A stretch of DNA of 64,000 nt from Kiloniella majae. Lineage in GTDB: Bacteria > Pseudomonadota > Alphaproteobacteria > Kiloniellales > Kiloniellaceae. The notes beneath the pieces were generated by a model. It had not been told where the DNA came from. It did no database searches and saw only the letters and a list, made by a program, of their open reading frames with translations. Where the stretch lies: contig NZ_MTSZ01000002.1 in assembly GCF_002118315.1 (NCBI RefSeq), positions 248,001 to 312,000 of the forward strand, written 5' to 3'. Shown here piece by piece: positions 1 to 8,701 of this stretch. The stretch's first letter is position 1. Each line of letters opens with the position of its first letter. A program made the position numbers and the translations under genes.

Positions 1-242
1 CTCTCCCCCGGTTCCAAATCATACATTTCGATGATTTCTCGGATCTCTGCCAAAGAAAAACCCAAACGTTTCCCACGCAAGATCAAAACCAATCTCGCGC
101 GATCTCGTGATGAGTACAGTCTCTTACGGCCTTCCCGATGCGGGTTGAGTAGCTTTTCGCCCTCATAAAACCTCAAGGTTCGGGTTGTAATCCCAAACTC
201 ATGTGTAAGTTCTGTGATGCTATACAAGCCCTGTCCATTCAT
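1..242 (-). CDS. MerR family regulator, LiuR-like (partial, runs off the window start)
   Basis: Translating the complement from the ATG at 242 gives about 80 residues beginning MNGQGLYSITELTHEFGITT, followed by TRTLRFYE and the segment RDRARLVLILRGKRLGFSLAEI. This is the winged-helix DNA-binding domain of the MerR family. The wording resembles the subgroup that controls branched-chain amino acid and acyl-CoA catabolism (LiuR type); that subgroup assignment is inference. The C-terminal effector part lies outside the window. No ivd/liu genes are visible, so the regulon cannot be checked here. Confidence 0.8.
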   Translation of the reverse strand, partial: MNGQGLYSITELTHEFGITTRTLRFYEGEKLLNPHREGRKRLYSSRDRARLVLILRGKRLGFSLAEIREIIEMYDLEPGE

Positions 243-709
243 ACTTTATCTTTGTAACATCTTACGTAAAGGTCAATTAAATTATTTATCTATCAAGCAA
301 AGCTTCGAAGAGAGAAATGAAAAAACTAACTGTTTCATTTCTTAGAAACTCAATCTAACTACATGACAATAAACAATACTTAAATCGACAAGCTACAATT
401 TCGTGTTACTGTAACAGGATAATGACATCTGCTTATTTGCAGATAAACACATAATTTCGCATCCAAGATCTGCAAAATAGCAGATCAAATTATCGATTAC
501 GTATCAAAATTCGGCATAAACCTATTAAATTCAACGAAAAACCACCCCAATCAGCTTCGCAAATTTAATCATATTTGTAATTTTATTACCTGAAATTCCG
601 TATTGAAATATCCCATTCAAGCAAAATGGACAGAAGGCAGATTACAGATGCAATCTACTTTCTATCCACTCCCAATCGTCTAGGGTTCTATTTTTTCAAC
701 TCAAAGCTT
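243..709. other. AT-rich intergenic stretch
   Basis: Apart from the putative operator next to the MerR gene I see no ORF with a ribosome binding site, no RNA gene and no convincing terminator in this stretch. Confidence 0.5.
252..276 (-). promoter_or_regulatory. possible MerR-type operator/promoter element
   Basis: Just upstream of the MerR gene, the minus strand reads TTGACC followed by TTTACGTAA. The segment holds the perfect palindrome TTACGTAA (262-269) and a GTAA/TTAC inverted pair. MerR regulators often bind such dyads in their own promoters. The element is very close to the start codon, so its exact role is uncertain. Confidence 0.3.
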
Positions 710-874
710 CTACCAAAAATGCTCTTGCCGAAATGGCCATTTTGGTGGATCGGGGTCTGCTGGTAATCCGATGTCTTCACGAATTGACTCAGGAATATCC
801 TTAATATCTACAGCAGTAATTTCCGCCTTGAAGCGAGAAAAAATAAGATTGAACAGCTTGATAAATCTAGCCAT
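710..874 (-). CDS. small DUF1127-like protein, 54 aa
   Basis: A complete 54-codon ORF on the minus strand starts MARFIKLFNLIFSRFKAEIT and ends PPKWPFRQEHFW. A GGAG ribosome binding site lies six bases before the ATG. The central IREDIGLP segment resembles the RDIGL signature of the small arginine-rich DUF1127 family, whose members act in phosphate, RNA and stress physiology in alphaproteobacteria. The rest of the protein is not typical: it has few arginines and a proline-rich tail. Function unknown; the family link is tentative. Confidence 0.5.
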   Translation of the reverse strand: MARFIKLFNLIFSRFKAEITAVDIKDIPESIREDIGLPADPDPPKWPFRQEHFW

Positions 875-1487
875 GACTTACTCCATAATTGTAAGCACGA
901 CTGTCTGTTGTTAATAGTTACTCGCGTAACACTCAAAATTTGAACGTGACTCTACTAGCAAAAGGGCACCCTGAAATCATCACTATTCATATCTTCACCA
1001 AAAATTGGAAAAGCTATGAAAAGCAGTCAGGCAAACAGCACAAAGATCATGGCTGTGAAAACACAAATCCCAAGCCCGAAAGTCCAGACATCAATAAATA
1101 TAAAATTATGAGTGAATAGGTGAAATACTATTTTCAGACAGTCAGTGCCGAAAAGGTGAGGCACTTAGTGGAGTTTTATTTAGTTACATCCACGAAATGC
1201 TGATCCGAAAACACGAGTAACATAAGCTCGGAGAGAACGATTCCCGAACACGCTCGTGCGGACATATGCAGAGACGAAATTACGGGTCATAAAACGTTCC
1301 TTGTTAAAGCTTAAAGTAGTTCACAAAAGACAAATACCCGCTTTGGTTTTTTTTGCCAAGTACCAAAATTGTACGCAAAAACAATTCCCTGACACGCGTG
1401 ACATAAAAGCAACACCTACTGTTGCCGTAATTACACACGACAGGAATTCGCCCTATACACCTCTGATCCCTTAACCAACCATAAAGC
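875..1487. other. intergenic stretch without a supported gene
   Basis: This 0.6 kb stretch carries a small palindrome, GTTAC-TCGC-GTAAC (917-930), upstream of the 54-aa gene, and several short ORFs without ribosome binding sites or family resemblance. Nothing else is supported. Confidence 0.45.
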
Positions 1488-2522
1488 TTAAGGCCTGTAT
1501 CGAACGTCTGGATATTCTTGTCTCCAGTCTTTAGGGCTTTGCCCTGTAACCCTTTTAAACTCACGATTAAAATTCGACTTTGTCTGGAACCCGGCTTCGA
1601 ACATAATACTTGTTATGGTCTCATCTGTTTCTACGAGACGGCGACAGACCTCCGCAACTCTATACTCATTAACAAATTGAGACACATTTTGTCCCTTTAA
1701 TCGGTTAATCGCTCCGGATATTCGCCGAGAAGTAATGCCGCTTTTCCGGGCAAGTCGGTTCAAGCTTAAATCACAGTCCTGATAGATAGATTTTTCTTCA
1801 ATCAACTTTTCTATTCTAGCCAAAACTTCACGATCTTCAGGTTCCATATTGTGCTCAGAATTAATATCTTCAAGCTCACTGCCCTGTTCCGTAACAGTCT
1901 GCCCGATTACAGAAGCAGCAATGCCCAGAATTAACAAGGCAGGTACATTCGCCAACGAAACAACCATTCCCGAGAGCTCGCCATCCATAAAGCGAAAGTC
2001 ATAAGAGATAAAAATATCAACACCGGCAAAGGCAATCAGGATAATAGCAGTCACCCACAGAGCCAGATGAGTACGCGGTGCTTCAGACAATCGAACCGCA
2101 TTCAGGCGATCAGGCCCGGATAACGCCAACCGCAAAAGGGCAAGACCGTAAAATAAATAGATTGCAATTAAAGTGATATCAATCGGGTCAGGCCATACTT
2201 CAACCAAGGCAACAACGAGAACTGTTGGAGAAAGGTGATACCAATCTTTTGAGAATGAAATGCTCCCCCCTTCACGAACAAAGCTCCGAAAGCTCAACCA
2301 AGCCAAAGATGCCCAACTGGCAGCTAAAATTGACTGTAGCGGGAGAAAGGCAAGTACGCCGTATCCCCACCGTATCCCTATCAACACGGAAAGAACCGCG
2401 TAGAGAATTATCAGAATTTGAAAAAGACGACTTTTCTGTAAAGCGCCACCGCTCAGAATTCCTTGAGCAAGGAAAACGAGTAATAACAAAGCCACAACAA
2501 AAGAGAGAGGAATGAAAAGCAT
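1488..2522 (-). CDS. AraC family regulator with membrane-embedded N-terminal half
   Basis: The 344-residue protein joins two parts. Residues about 1-215 are very hydrophobic, with roughly six or seven membrane segments (for example ALLLLVFLAQGIL near the start, LFQILIILYAVLSVLIGI around 33-50, and LALWVTAIILIAF). The last ~100 residues form an AraC-type double helix-turn-helix (LSLNRLARKSGITSRRIS, then the typical FNREFKRVTGQSPKDWRQ end). It is probably a membrane-bound one-component regulator that senses a signal in or across the membrane. It is divergent from the secreted hydrolase at 2715, a likely target. An in-frame stop lies just upstream of the ATG, supporting this start. Confidence 0.8.
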   Translation of the reverse strand: MLFIPLSFVVALLLLVFLAQGILSGGALQKSRLFQILIILYAVLSVLIGIRWGYGVLAFLPLQSILAASWASLAWLSFRSFVREGGSISFSKDWYHLSPTVLVVALVEVWPDPIDITLIAIYLFYGLALLRLALSGPDRLNAVRLSEAPRTHLALWVTAIILIAFAGVDIFISYDFRFMDGELSGMVVSLANVPALLILGIAASVIGQTVTEQGSELEDINSEHNMEPEDREVLARIEKLIEEKSIYQDCDLSLNRLARKSGITSRRISGAINRLKGQNVSQFVNEYRVAEVCRRLVETDETITSIMFEAGFQTKSNFNREFKRVTGQSPKDWRQEYPDVRYRP

Positions 2523-2600
2523 AAAGGCCTGATGAAAAGGATTTACCGGACAGGAAAAACATAAACATGAATGAAAGGAAAGTCATACCGATTATAACTA

Positions 2601-2610
2601 AATCGCGATT
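2601..2610. promoter_or_regulatory. palindrome in the AraC/hydrolase divergent region
   Basis: The shared 190-base upstream region of the AraC regulator and the hydrolase holds the perfect palindrome AATCGCGATT. A looser dyad (GACCT ... AGGTC) follows at about 2617-2638. Either could be an operator; there is no direct support. Confidence 0.25.
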
Positions 2611-2714
2611 AAGAACGACCTAAATCACGTTTCAGGTCTTAATATTCAGCACAGTCAGTCAAAAAAGAGCAACTCTTCATTCCCCTTAACCAAGTTGATA
2701 AAAGGTATAAAACA

Positions 2715-3719
2715 TTGAAAGCTCTTATAGTCCTGACAAGCATTCTATTGATATTGATCACACAGCACACACACGCAGCAGGTTTTCAACGAATATTTGT
2801 CACTGACCCAGATGATAAAACCATAGAGGTTGGTGTTTGGTACCCAAGTGACAGCGCTCCTCCCAATGAAGCCAACACCCCCTTTCGCCAGGCCCTCGCA
2901 CTAGATAGCCCTATAAAACCCGGCTCCCACCCTCTTATCCTGCTCTCTCACGGTTATGGCGGCTGGATGGGTGGTCACGCCAACACGGCAAAGGCTCTTG
3001 CTGAAGCAGGTTATGTTGCCGCAGCACCAACTCATACCGGAAATAACTATGAGGACGAGAGCTATCCTCCGCAACGCTGGATGCTGGATCGCCCACGCCA
3101 TATAAAACTTACAATTGATCACCTCCTTAACAACTGGATCGGCAAGACCAATATCGATCCAGTAAGAATTGGCATTTTCGGTTTTTCTGCCGGGGGCTAC
3201 ACAGCACTGGTTTCAAGTGGCGGCGTACCAAACATTGATAAGCTTCTCACTCATTGTGAAAAAAGTCCGTCAGAGATTGCCTGTAAACTTGGTAATCACA
3301 ACGAAGCTGCGATTTCTGACCTTTCACAACGGCCCGAGACTGGCTGGAGCCATGATCCCAGAATATCAGCAGCCGTTGTAATCGCTCCGGGGTTTGGCTT
3401 TGCCTTTGACCAATCCGCATTGAAAAAGGTCACGCTTCCCATACAACTATGGTCCGGGACAAATGATTTAAATGTTCCAACAAAAACCAATGCGGATCAG
3501 ATATTTAAATCCCTTCCCAAAGCGGCAGAGTATCATCTGGTTGAAGATGCCGGGCATTTTGCATTTCTCTCCCCCTGTAATCCTTTACTGGAAAAACATA
3601 ACCCAAGAGTTTGGAATATGGTATGTGTCGATGCTCCCACCTTTAATAGAGAAGAGTTTCAAGAAAAGTTTAATGAAAAAGTGATCAAATTTTTCAACAA
3701 AAACCTGCCCGCAAGATAA
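2715..3719 (+). CDS. secreted alpha/beta hydrolase, predicted dienelactone hydrolase/PAF-acetylhydrolase-like
   Basis: The 334-residue protein starts at a TTG with a typical signal peptide (hydrophobic stretch 4-16, cleavage near THAA), so it should act in the periplasm or outside the cell. The alpha/beta hydrolase fold shows the oxyanion segment LLSHGYGG (77-83), the nucleophile elbow GFSAGG with Ser158, Asp251 in GTNDLNVP and His281 in AGHFAF. The organisation fits the family around COG4188. The substrate is probably an ester and is unknown. The divergent AraC gene is the likely regulator. The TTG start is the only one that keeps the signal peptide intact. Confidence 0.8.
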   Translation: MKALIVLTSILLILITQHTHAAGFQRIFVTDPDDKTIEVGVWYPSDSAPPNEANTPFRQALALDSPIKPGSHPLILLSHGYGGWMGGHANTAKALAEAGYVAAAPTHTGNNYEDESYPPQRWMLDRPRHIKLTIDHLLNNWIGKTNIDPVRIGIFGFSAGGYTALVSSGGVPNIDKLLTHCEKSPSEIACKLGNHNEAAISDLSQRPETGWSHDPRISAAVVIAPGFGFAFDQSALKKVTLPIQLWSGTNDLNVPTKTNADQIFKSLPKAAEYHLVEDAGHFAFLSPCNPLLEKHNPRVWNMVCVDAPTFNREEFQEKFNEKVIKFFNKNLPAR

Positions 3720-3802
3720 AGGTGTCATTGCATTTTACAAGAAATGCCTCTTATCTAGACGACCATCCGTTCAAGACGAATTAAAAATAAGAGTAAGAGC
3801 AA

Positions 3803-4696
3803 ATGCAGTCCAAAACCTTATCCGGATTCACTCAGTCCTTTGTACAAGTAAATGGAGTAACGTTAAGCGTTCACACCGCGGGTACAGGTAAGCCTTTGCT
3901 CTTACTCCACGGTTATCCGCAAACCCATGCAACTTGGGGGAAAGTCGCCCCGGTCTTTGCACAAAAATTCCAGTGCATCATACCCGATATGCGAGGCTAT
4001 GGAGAGAGCAGTACTCCCGTTACTGATAGCGAGCACGCTCCCTATTCAAAACGCACTATGGCCCATGATATGATCGAACTCATGAACCATTTTGGCCACA
4101 AACGCTTTTCAGTCATTGGGCACGACAGAGGAGCAAGGGTTTCATATCGCATGGCCTTGGATCATCCTGAGAAGATTGAAAAGATGGCAATTATCGAAGT
4201 GGTCCCGACAGCCGAGATGTGGGATCGTTTCAGTGCTGAAATAGCGATTAAGGCTTACCATTGGACTTTCCTGGCGCAACCGACACCGCTGCCAGAAAAC
4301 ATGATAAAAGCAGATCCTATCAGCTATCTCGAGTGGACCCTCAAAAGCTGGACCCGGGAAAAGTCGCTCGATGTGTTCACCCCGGAAGCTCTGGAGAGCT
4401 ACAGGGAACAATTCAAAGATCCTGAGCACGTACATGCTCTCTGTGAGGATTACCGCGCAGGCGCTACTCTCGACCGACAACACGACGACGCGGATAGGGA
4501 AAAAGGCAACAAGATAAAGGCCCCTCTCTTCTTCCTTTGGGCACACAAGGGCTTTCCTGCTAAAACGGGTAACCCTCTTGGTTTGTGGCAAAGCTGGGCT
4601 GAGAATGTCCAGGGTCACGCTATCGATTGCGGGCATTTTGCCCAAGAAGAAAACCCAAAATCAGTTACAGAACACCTCATTCCTTTTTTCAGCTAA
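3803..4696 (+). CDS. haloacetate dehalogenase-like alpha/beta hydrolase
   Basis: At 297 residues it closely follows fluoroacetate/haloacetate dehalogenases (EC 3.8.1.3). It has the HGYPQ oxyanion segment (36-40), nucleophile Asp108 in GHDRG and the two arginines that clamp the carboxylate (Arg109, Arg112). It also has the halide-pocket residues His153-Trp154 (YHW) and Tyr217 (CEDYRAG), and His278 in CGHFAQEE. The expected acid before PxT in the motif is Glu132 rather than Asp. The known reaction replaces the halogen of a haloacetate with hydroxyl by an ester intermediate on the Asp. No signal peptide, so cytoplasmic. The exact substrate is inferred from residues only; a broader hydrolase role remains possible. 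Confidence 0.78.
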   Translation: MQSKTLSGFTQSFVQVNGVTLSVHTAGTGKPLLLLHGYPQTHATWGKVAPVFAQKFQCIIPDMRGYGESSTPVTDSEHAPYSKRTMAHDMIELMNHFGHKRFSVIGHDRGARVSYRMALDHPEKIEKMAIIEVVPTAEMWDRFSAEIAIKAYHWTFLAQPTPLPENMIKADPISYLEWTLKSWTREKSLDVFTPEALESYREQFKDPEHVHALCEDYRAGATLDRQHDDADREKGNKIKAPLFFLWAHKGFPAKTGNPLGLWQSWAENVQGHAIDCGHFAQEENPKSVTEHLIPFFS

Positions 4697-4758
4697 ACAT
4701 TCCTCAAGCCTTTAAATTTAAATCATTATGAGTGAGGTTTTATTGATAATTCTATCAA

Positions 4759-4842
4759 CTACCTATTAATAGGTAAAATAATTGATTGACAAAGTATTCA
4801 ATCTCTCCATCTTATAGAAACAAGATACCTACCTACTGATAG
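4759..4842 (+). promoter_or_regulatory. paired operator-like repeats upstream of the SDR gene
   Basis: A perfect 16-base palindrome TACCTATTAATAGGTA lies at 4760-4775. A near copy, TACCTACTGATAG, lies at 4830-4842, directly before the SDR start. A TTGACA hexamer (4786-4791) sits between them. This is the layout of a repressor site pair around a promoter. The cognate regulator is not obvious in the window. Confidence 0.45.
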
Positions 4843-4855
4843 ATTGGATAAATTG

Positions 4856-5623
4856 ATGACTGATACTGTTGCTATAATTATTGGCGGTTCAAGCGGCATG
4901 GGAAAAGAGACGGCACAGTCTCTGCGAAACAGAGGGCAAAACCTGGTTCTTGTTGGTCGAGACCATACAAAACTTGAAGCCGTGAAATCCGAATTACATA
5001 AAAGAGGATCTGGCCAAATCGAAATACATGCCATTGATCTTCAAAATAACGACCAAGTAAAACAGTTCATTTCAGCAATCGAAACAGAGAAGCGCCATAT
5101 TTCCAAGCTAGTCAATGCTGCAGGAACGTTCAAACCTGTCGCTTTTCTGGATCATAATCATGATGATTTCGATAGCTATCACGACTTAAACAAAAGTCTG
5201 TTTTTCATAACACAAGCCGTTGCAAACAACATGAAAAAACATAAAGGCGGTTCTATTGTAAACATCGGATCAATGTGGGCAAAACAGGCTATCAAAGCCA
5301 CACCTTCGTCAGCTTATTCTATGGCAAAGGCAGGACTACATTCTTTAACACAGCATCTGGCCATGGAGCTTGCCGAGTTCAATATCCGGGTAAATGCTGT
5401 TTCGCCAGCTGTTGTTGTGACCCCGATCTTTGGCTCTTTCATCGAACCAGATCAAATTGAAAATACACTCACCGGCGGTTTTAACGATTTTCATCCTATT
5501 GGCCGTGTAGGCAGACCAAACGATATTGCTGAAGTAATCAGTTTTTTACTCTCGGATGCTGCATCCTGGGTTACTGGTGCCATCTGGGATACTGACGGTG
5601 GCGTGATGGCAGGCCGCAATTAA
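4856..5623 (+). CDS. short-chain dehydrogenase/reductase (SDR)
   Basis: A classical SDR of 255 residues from the ATG at 4856; a TTG at 4844 is an alternative start. It has the Rossmann glycine motif GGSSGMG (10-16), the NAAG motif, Ser139 (NIGS), the catalytic pair Tyr154/Lys158 in YSMAK, and the usual DGG near the C-terminus. It should use NAD(P)H to oxidise or reduce an alcohol or carbonyl in the cytosol; the substrate cannot be told. Neither start has a good ribosome binding site. The upstream repeats suggest repressor control. Confidence 0.82.
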   Translation: MTDTVAIIIGGSSGMGKETAQSLRNRGQNLVLVGRDHTKLEAVKSELHKRGSGQIEIHAIDLQNNDQVKQFISAIETEKRHISKLVNAAGTFKPVAFLDHNHDDFDSYHDLNKSLFFITQAVANNMKKHKGGSIVNIGSMWAKQAIKATPSSAYSMAKAGLHSLTQHLAMELAEFNIRVNAVSPAVVVTPIFGSFIEPDQIENTLTGGFNDFHPIGRVGRPNDIAEVISFLLSDAASWVTGAIWDTDGGVMAGRN

Positions 5624-5641
5624 TCTACGAAGCAGTTGTAC

Positions 5642-5690
5642 TGGAACAGGTTTTAATTAATCCTTCAGATGATACCTAAAGCCTGTTCCA
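5642..5690 (+). terminator. long-stem hairpin after the SDR gene
   Basis: Inverted arms TGGAACAGG (5642-5650) and CCTGTTCCA (5682-5690) extend to 14 pairs if one G-U pair is allowed. The loop is about 21 bases and there is no U-run. It may end or protect the SDR transcript. Confidence 0.35.
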
Positions 5691-5762
5691 CACATCTGAT
5701 CTATATTTTGAATATCGACATACATTTTTTATCCTAAAAAAAGTCAAAGCCGAAAGCTGCTC

Positions 5763-6827
5763 ATGAATAAAATTCCCCTTATAATTATTGGTGGAGGTTT
5801 AAGCGGGTTATACCTTGCCTATCGCTTGGCACAGGAGGGGAAAGATTTTTTGCTTCTTGAAGCACGTAATCGTTTGGGAGGGCGTATCAAAACAGCAAGC
5901 GCTCACGATCTTGGGCCAACATGGTTCTGGCCCGGGCAACAGCACATGATAAAGCTTGTTCAAGAATTGGATCTACAGATATTCGAGCAACAAAATACTG
6001 ATGCTATAGGCGATATACTCTACGAAGATCCAAACACGCTATCACAACGCTTGCCCGGAAATCAGTATCACATGACGTCATATCGAATTCAGGGGGGCAT
6101 ATCCAGCTTGATCGATAAACTAGAAGCTCTGCTTCCTTCCTCTAATATTCTCTTAAATCACAAGGTAACCTCTGTTGAAAATCAGGCCGATGCTATCAAA
6201 ATAACAACACAAGATAACGACATAGTCAGAAACTTTATCTGTGAAAATGTTATTTTTGCACTGCCGCCCCGTCTAATTGAAAGCACAATCCAGTTTGTAC
6301 CAAACCTGAATGATGGTATCCGCAACGACATGCGCGCCATTCCAACATGGATGGCAGGTCATGCCAAAGTCCTCATTCGTTTCCAGCGCCCATTTTGGAA
6401 GGATTATAATCTCTCTGGACAGGCTTTTAGCCGCATCGGTCCCATGATGGAAATCCACGACGCTTCTTCCCCAGACCAGAACTACGCGCTTTTTGGTTTT
6501 CTTGGCGGATCAGGATTACAAAGAAAAAACGTGGGCAAAGCACAGCTAAAACGCCTGATAGAGGAACAAATCCAGCGTCTGTTTGGTCCCGAAGCACCAA
6601 CGCCTCTTGAAATTATTATCAAAGACTGGTCGCAAGATCCCTTAACCGCGACAGAAAAAGACTTGGAACCGCTTCAGACTCATCCCCGTTACCGGCATCC
6701 AGAAAGCATGAAGAATATTTGGCAGGGACAGATGAGATTCATAGGAAGTGAGTTGGCATCATCCGAGGGCGGATACCTTGAAGGTGCTTTAATTGCCGCC
6801 GCGGAAACCATGGAGGAAATTTCGTAA
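5763..6827 (+). CDS. FAD-dependent amine oxidase-like protein, short form
   Basis: The 354-residue protein opens with an FAD-binding dinucleotide fold (IIIGGGLSGLYLAYRLAQ, then LLLEARNRLGGRI). It ends with the second FAD motif of the monoamine oxidase family, GSELASSEGGYLEGAL. It is 100 or more residues shorter than typical monoamine oxidases, so part of the substrate domain is reduced. It would oxidise an amine or other C-N/C-C bond with FAD and oxygen; the substrate is unknown. It has no signal peptide, as residues 4-13 are the FAD beta strand. It sits on the same strand as the SDR gene after a hairpin. Confidence 0.75.
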   Translation: MNKIPLIIIGGGLSGLYLAYRLAQEGKDFLLLEARNRLGGRIKTASAHDLGPTWFWPGQQHMIKLVQELDLQIFEQQNTDAIGDILYEDPNTLSQRLPGNQYHMTSYRIQGGISSLIDKLEALLPSSNILLNHKVTSVENQADAIKITTQDNDIVRNFICENVIFALPPRLIESTIQFVPNLNDGIRNDMRAIPTWMAGHAKVLIRFQRPFWKDYNLSGQAFSRIGPMMEIHDASSPDQNYALFGFLGGSGLQRKNVGKAQLKRLIEEQIQRLFGPEAPTPLEIIIKDWSQDPLTATEKDLEPLQTHPRYRHPESMKNIWQGQMRFIGSELASSEGGYLEGALIAAAETMEEIS

Positions 6828-6848
6828 AAATGAATAGAGCCAGTAAGA

Positions 6849-6882
6849 ATTTAGGCGAGATGAAAATTCACCTCGCCTAAAT
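6849..6882. terminator. bidirectional terminator-like hairpin
   Basis: Perfect 11-base arms, ATTTAGGCGAG and CTCGCCTAAAT, with a 12-base loop lie between the converging amine oxidase and trhO genes. This is the usual position for a shared terminator. There is no long U-run on either side. Confidence 0.6.
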
Positions 6883-6916
6883 ATTCAAATCCAATAATCG
6901 GTAGCCGATAACAGAG

Positions 6917-7909
6917 TCACTCTTGACCTAGAGTAATCTTCTTCTGTTGCTCTCTGACCTGTTGTTTCTCTTCACGACGCTTTTCAATAATGGAAGCAAC
7001 CTCACCACCGATATGATCAATACCACGTTGTTCCGAAAGTTCGATCTGCTTCTCGCGCTCTTCGAAACGCTTTAACTGTTCGTCAGTCAAATTCTCATAA
7101 CAATGATGACAGGAAACACCTTTGCGATAGTGCTCACTTTGTTTATCTTCTTCCGTAATCGGCATACGACAGGCAAAACACTGATCGTATACACCCTTTT
7201 CCAAGTTGTGTTTCACCGCAACACGGCTATCGAAGACAAAGCACTCACCTTCCCACAAAGACTCTTCTTCCGGCACTTCTTCCAGATATTTCAGAATGCC
7301 GCCTTCAAGATGGTAAACATCCTTAAACCCTTGTTCTTTCAGGTAGGCCGTTGATTTTTCACACCGAATACCACCCGTACAGAACATAGCAACTTTTTTG
7401 TCTTTTGCATCGGCGAGATTTTCTTCAACGTAGGCCGGAAACTCTCTAAAAGTTGCCGTATTGGGATCGATGGCGTTTTTGAAAGTCCCGATACCAACCT
7501 CATAATCATTGCGAGTATCGACCAAAACCACATCAGAATCTGAAATCAACGCATTCCAATCCTGTGGTTTGACATAGGTTCCCACGATCTGATTGGGATC
7601 AATCCCCTCTACACCCATGGTAACAATCTCTTTCTTGAGCTTTACCTTGGTACGGTGAAACGGCATCTCATCGTGATAAGACTCTTTGGTCACCACATTC
7701 TTTAAACGCTCATCAGCGCGAATATAAGCATGAAGGGCATCAATTCCTTCTTGGGATGACGCGACAGTGCCGTTAATACCTTCGCGTGCAAGCAACAATG
7801 TCCCTTTGACATCGTGTTGCACCATAAAGTTATGAAGTGGTTCGCGAAGACTCTCAAAGTCTTCTAAAACGGCAAAGTGATACAGTGCCGAAACAACAAT
7901 CTTTGACAT
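6917..7909 (-). CDS. trhO: tRNA uridine(34) hydroxylase TrhO (rhodanese family)
   Basis: The 330-residue protein matches the TrhO/YceA family (formerly UPF0176) in length and order. The N-terminal acylphosphatase-like domain contains [13 protein letters not shown] (36-48). The rhodanese domain starts near [10 protein letters not shown] (129-138) and has active-site Cys177 in [11 protein letters not shown]-terminal cysteine-rich patch ([15 protein letters not shown]) follows. TrhO makes 5-hydroxyuridine at the wobble position of certain tRNAs using oxygen. The charged C-terminal tail is somewhat long. It is transcribed alone, with a promoter at 7964-7992. Confidence 0.93.
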   Translation of the reverse strand: MSKIVVSALYHFAVLEDFESLREPLHNFMVQHDVKGTLLLAREGINGTVASSQEGIDALHAYIRADERLKNVVTKESYHDEMPFHRTKVKLKKEIVTMGVEGIDPNQIVGTYVKPQDWNALISDSDVVLVDTRNDYEVGIGTFKNAIDPNTATFREFPAYVEENLADAKDKKVAMFCTGGIRCEKSTAYLKEQGFKDVYHLEGGILKYLEEVPEEESLWEGECFVFDSRVAVKHNLEKGVYDQCFACRMPITEEDKQSEHYRKGVSCHHCYENLTDEQLKRFEEREKQIELSEQRGIDHIGGEVASIIEKRREEKQQVREQQKKITLGQE

Positions 7910-7963
7910 TCTCTTTCCTTGTGCGGGCTGGAACGTAAAACCAGAGCTACAATATGTGGCGGC

Positions 7964-7992
7964 TATATATCAAAGGTATAAAAAAACATCAA
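7964..7992 (-). promoter_or_regulatory. promoter of trhO
   Basis: On the minus strand a TTGATG hexamer (7992-7987) and a TATATA hexamer (7969-7964) are separated by exactly 17 bases, about 55 bases before the trhO ATG. Good sigma-70-type match. Confidence 0.45.
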
Positions 7993-8069
7993 GAACATGA
8001 GACATCATAGCAGAGTTGCATCTCTCCGCGAATTTCCTCTTTAGCAAGACATATCAGGGTACATGTTGG

Positions 8070-8579
8070 TCAGACTGTATTGAGTTTATATTTCTTGAAA
8101 ACAGCGCCCTCAAATTCAATCTCTTCAATGAATTCGGCGCCAAGCCTCTTAAGGCCAGCCGTTTTTGTTCGCGATAATGGCAGTAGAAACGTTACAAAGG
8201 GGATGCGGCTGTCAGCTTTTGCAAACGCAAGCGCTTTTCTGGTTATTCTTTGCCCAAGCCCAAAACATTCAGGCTTTAAAACCAATCCGAAATCCCACTC
8301 ATTGCCTTCTTTTTGGAATCCACCCCATCCGACGTAGGTTCCTTCATACAGTATTGCCCAATGACCAAGTCCATCCCGATGCCAACACTCTTCTTTGGCC
8401 TCAATGAACTTAACAAGAGCATCTTGATCCCATTTGAACGTCAGTAAGGGCATATGCTCAGCTACACGCGGATCAGACATGTGAGATATAATTTCGCCTT
8501 CAGACACATCACGTAGTTGCCCAAAGCTAATTTGATTCTGGGGCCGATTTTCTGGCTGATCTTCGAATTTTCGATACAT
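8070..8579 (-). CDS. GNAT family N-acetyltransferase
   Basis: A 169-residue protein of the RimJ/RimL-like GNAT type. The beta strands GHWAILYEGTYVGWGGF and WDFGLVLKPECFGLGQRITRKAL match the core fold. The acetyl-CoA loop (FGLGQRIT) is a variant of the Q/R-x-x-G-x-G/A motif. It should move an acetyl group from acetyl-CoA to an amine; the substrate is unknown. It is monocistronic. Confidence 0.75.
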   Translation of the reverse strand: MYRKFEDQPENRPQNQISFGQLRDVSEGEIISHMSDPRVAEHMPLLTFKWDQDALVKFIEAKEECWHRDGLGHWAILYEGTYVGWGGFQKEGNEWDFGLVLKPECFGLGQRITRKALAFAKADSRIPFVTFLLPLSRTKTAGLKRLGAEFIEEIEFEGAVFKKYKLNTV

Positions 8580-8701
8580 TACAGTCTGAACTACTCCTTG
8601 AATTCGAACGCAAATTCAAACAATTAATATTTAAAAGATCAAGTAATCAGCAACGTGCATTTCTCACAATTTAGTGAAAATTTTGATTTCAGAAACAACG
8701 C

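Noticed and set aside
1027-1164. 45-residue minus-strand frame from a GTG ending in a single hydrophobic helix
   Set aside because: No ribosome binding site and many rare-looking codons; could be a tiny membrane protein but not supported.
1256-1474. 72-residue open frame on the plus strand (and an overlapping 86-residue frame on the minus strand, 1304-1564)
   Set aside because: No ribosome binding site, no family resemblance and mixed low-complexity composition; each overlaps the other and the second overlaps the AraC gene.
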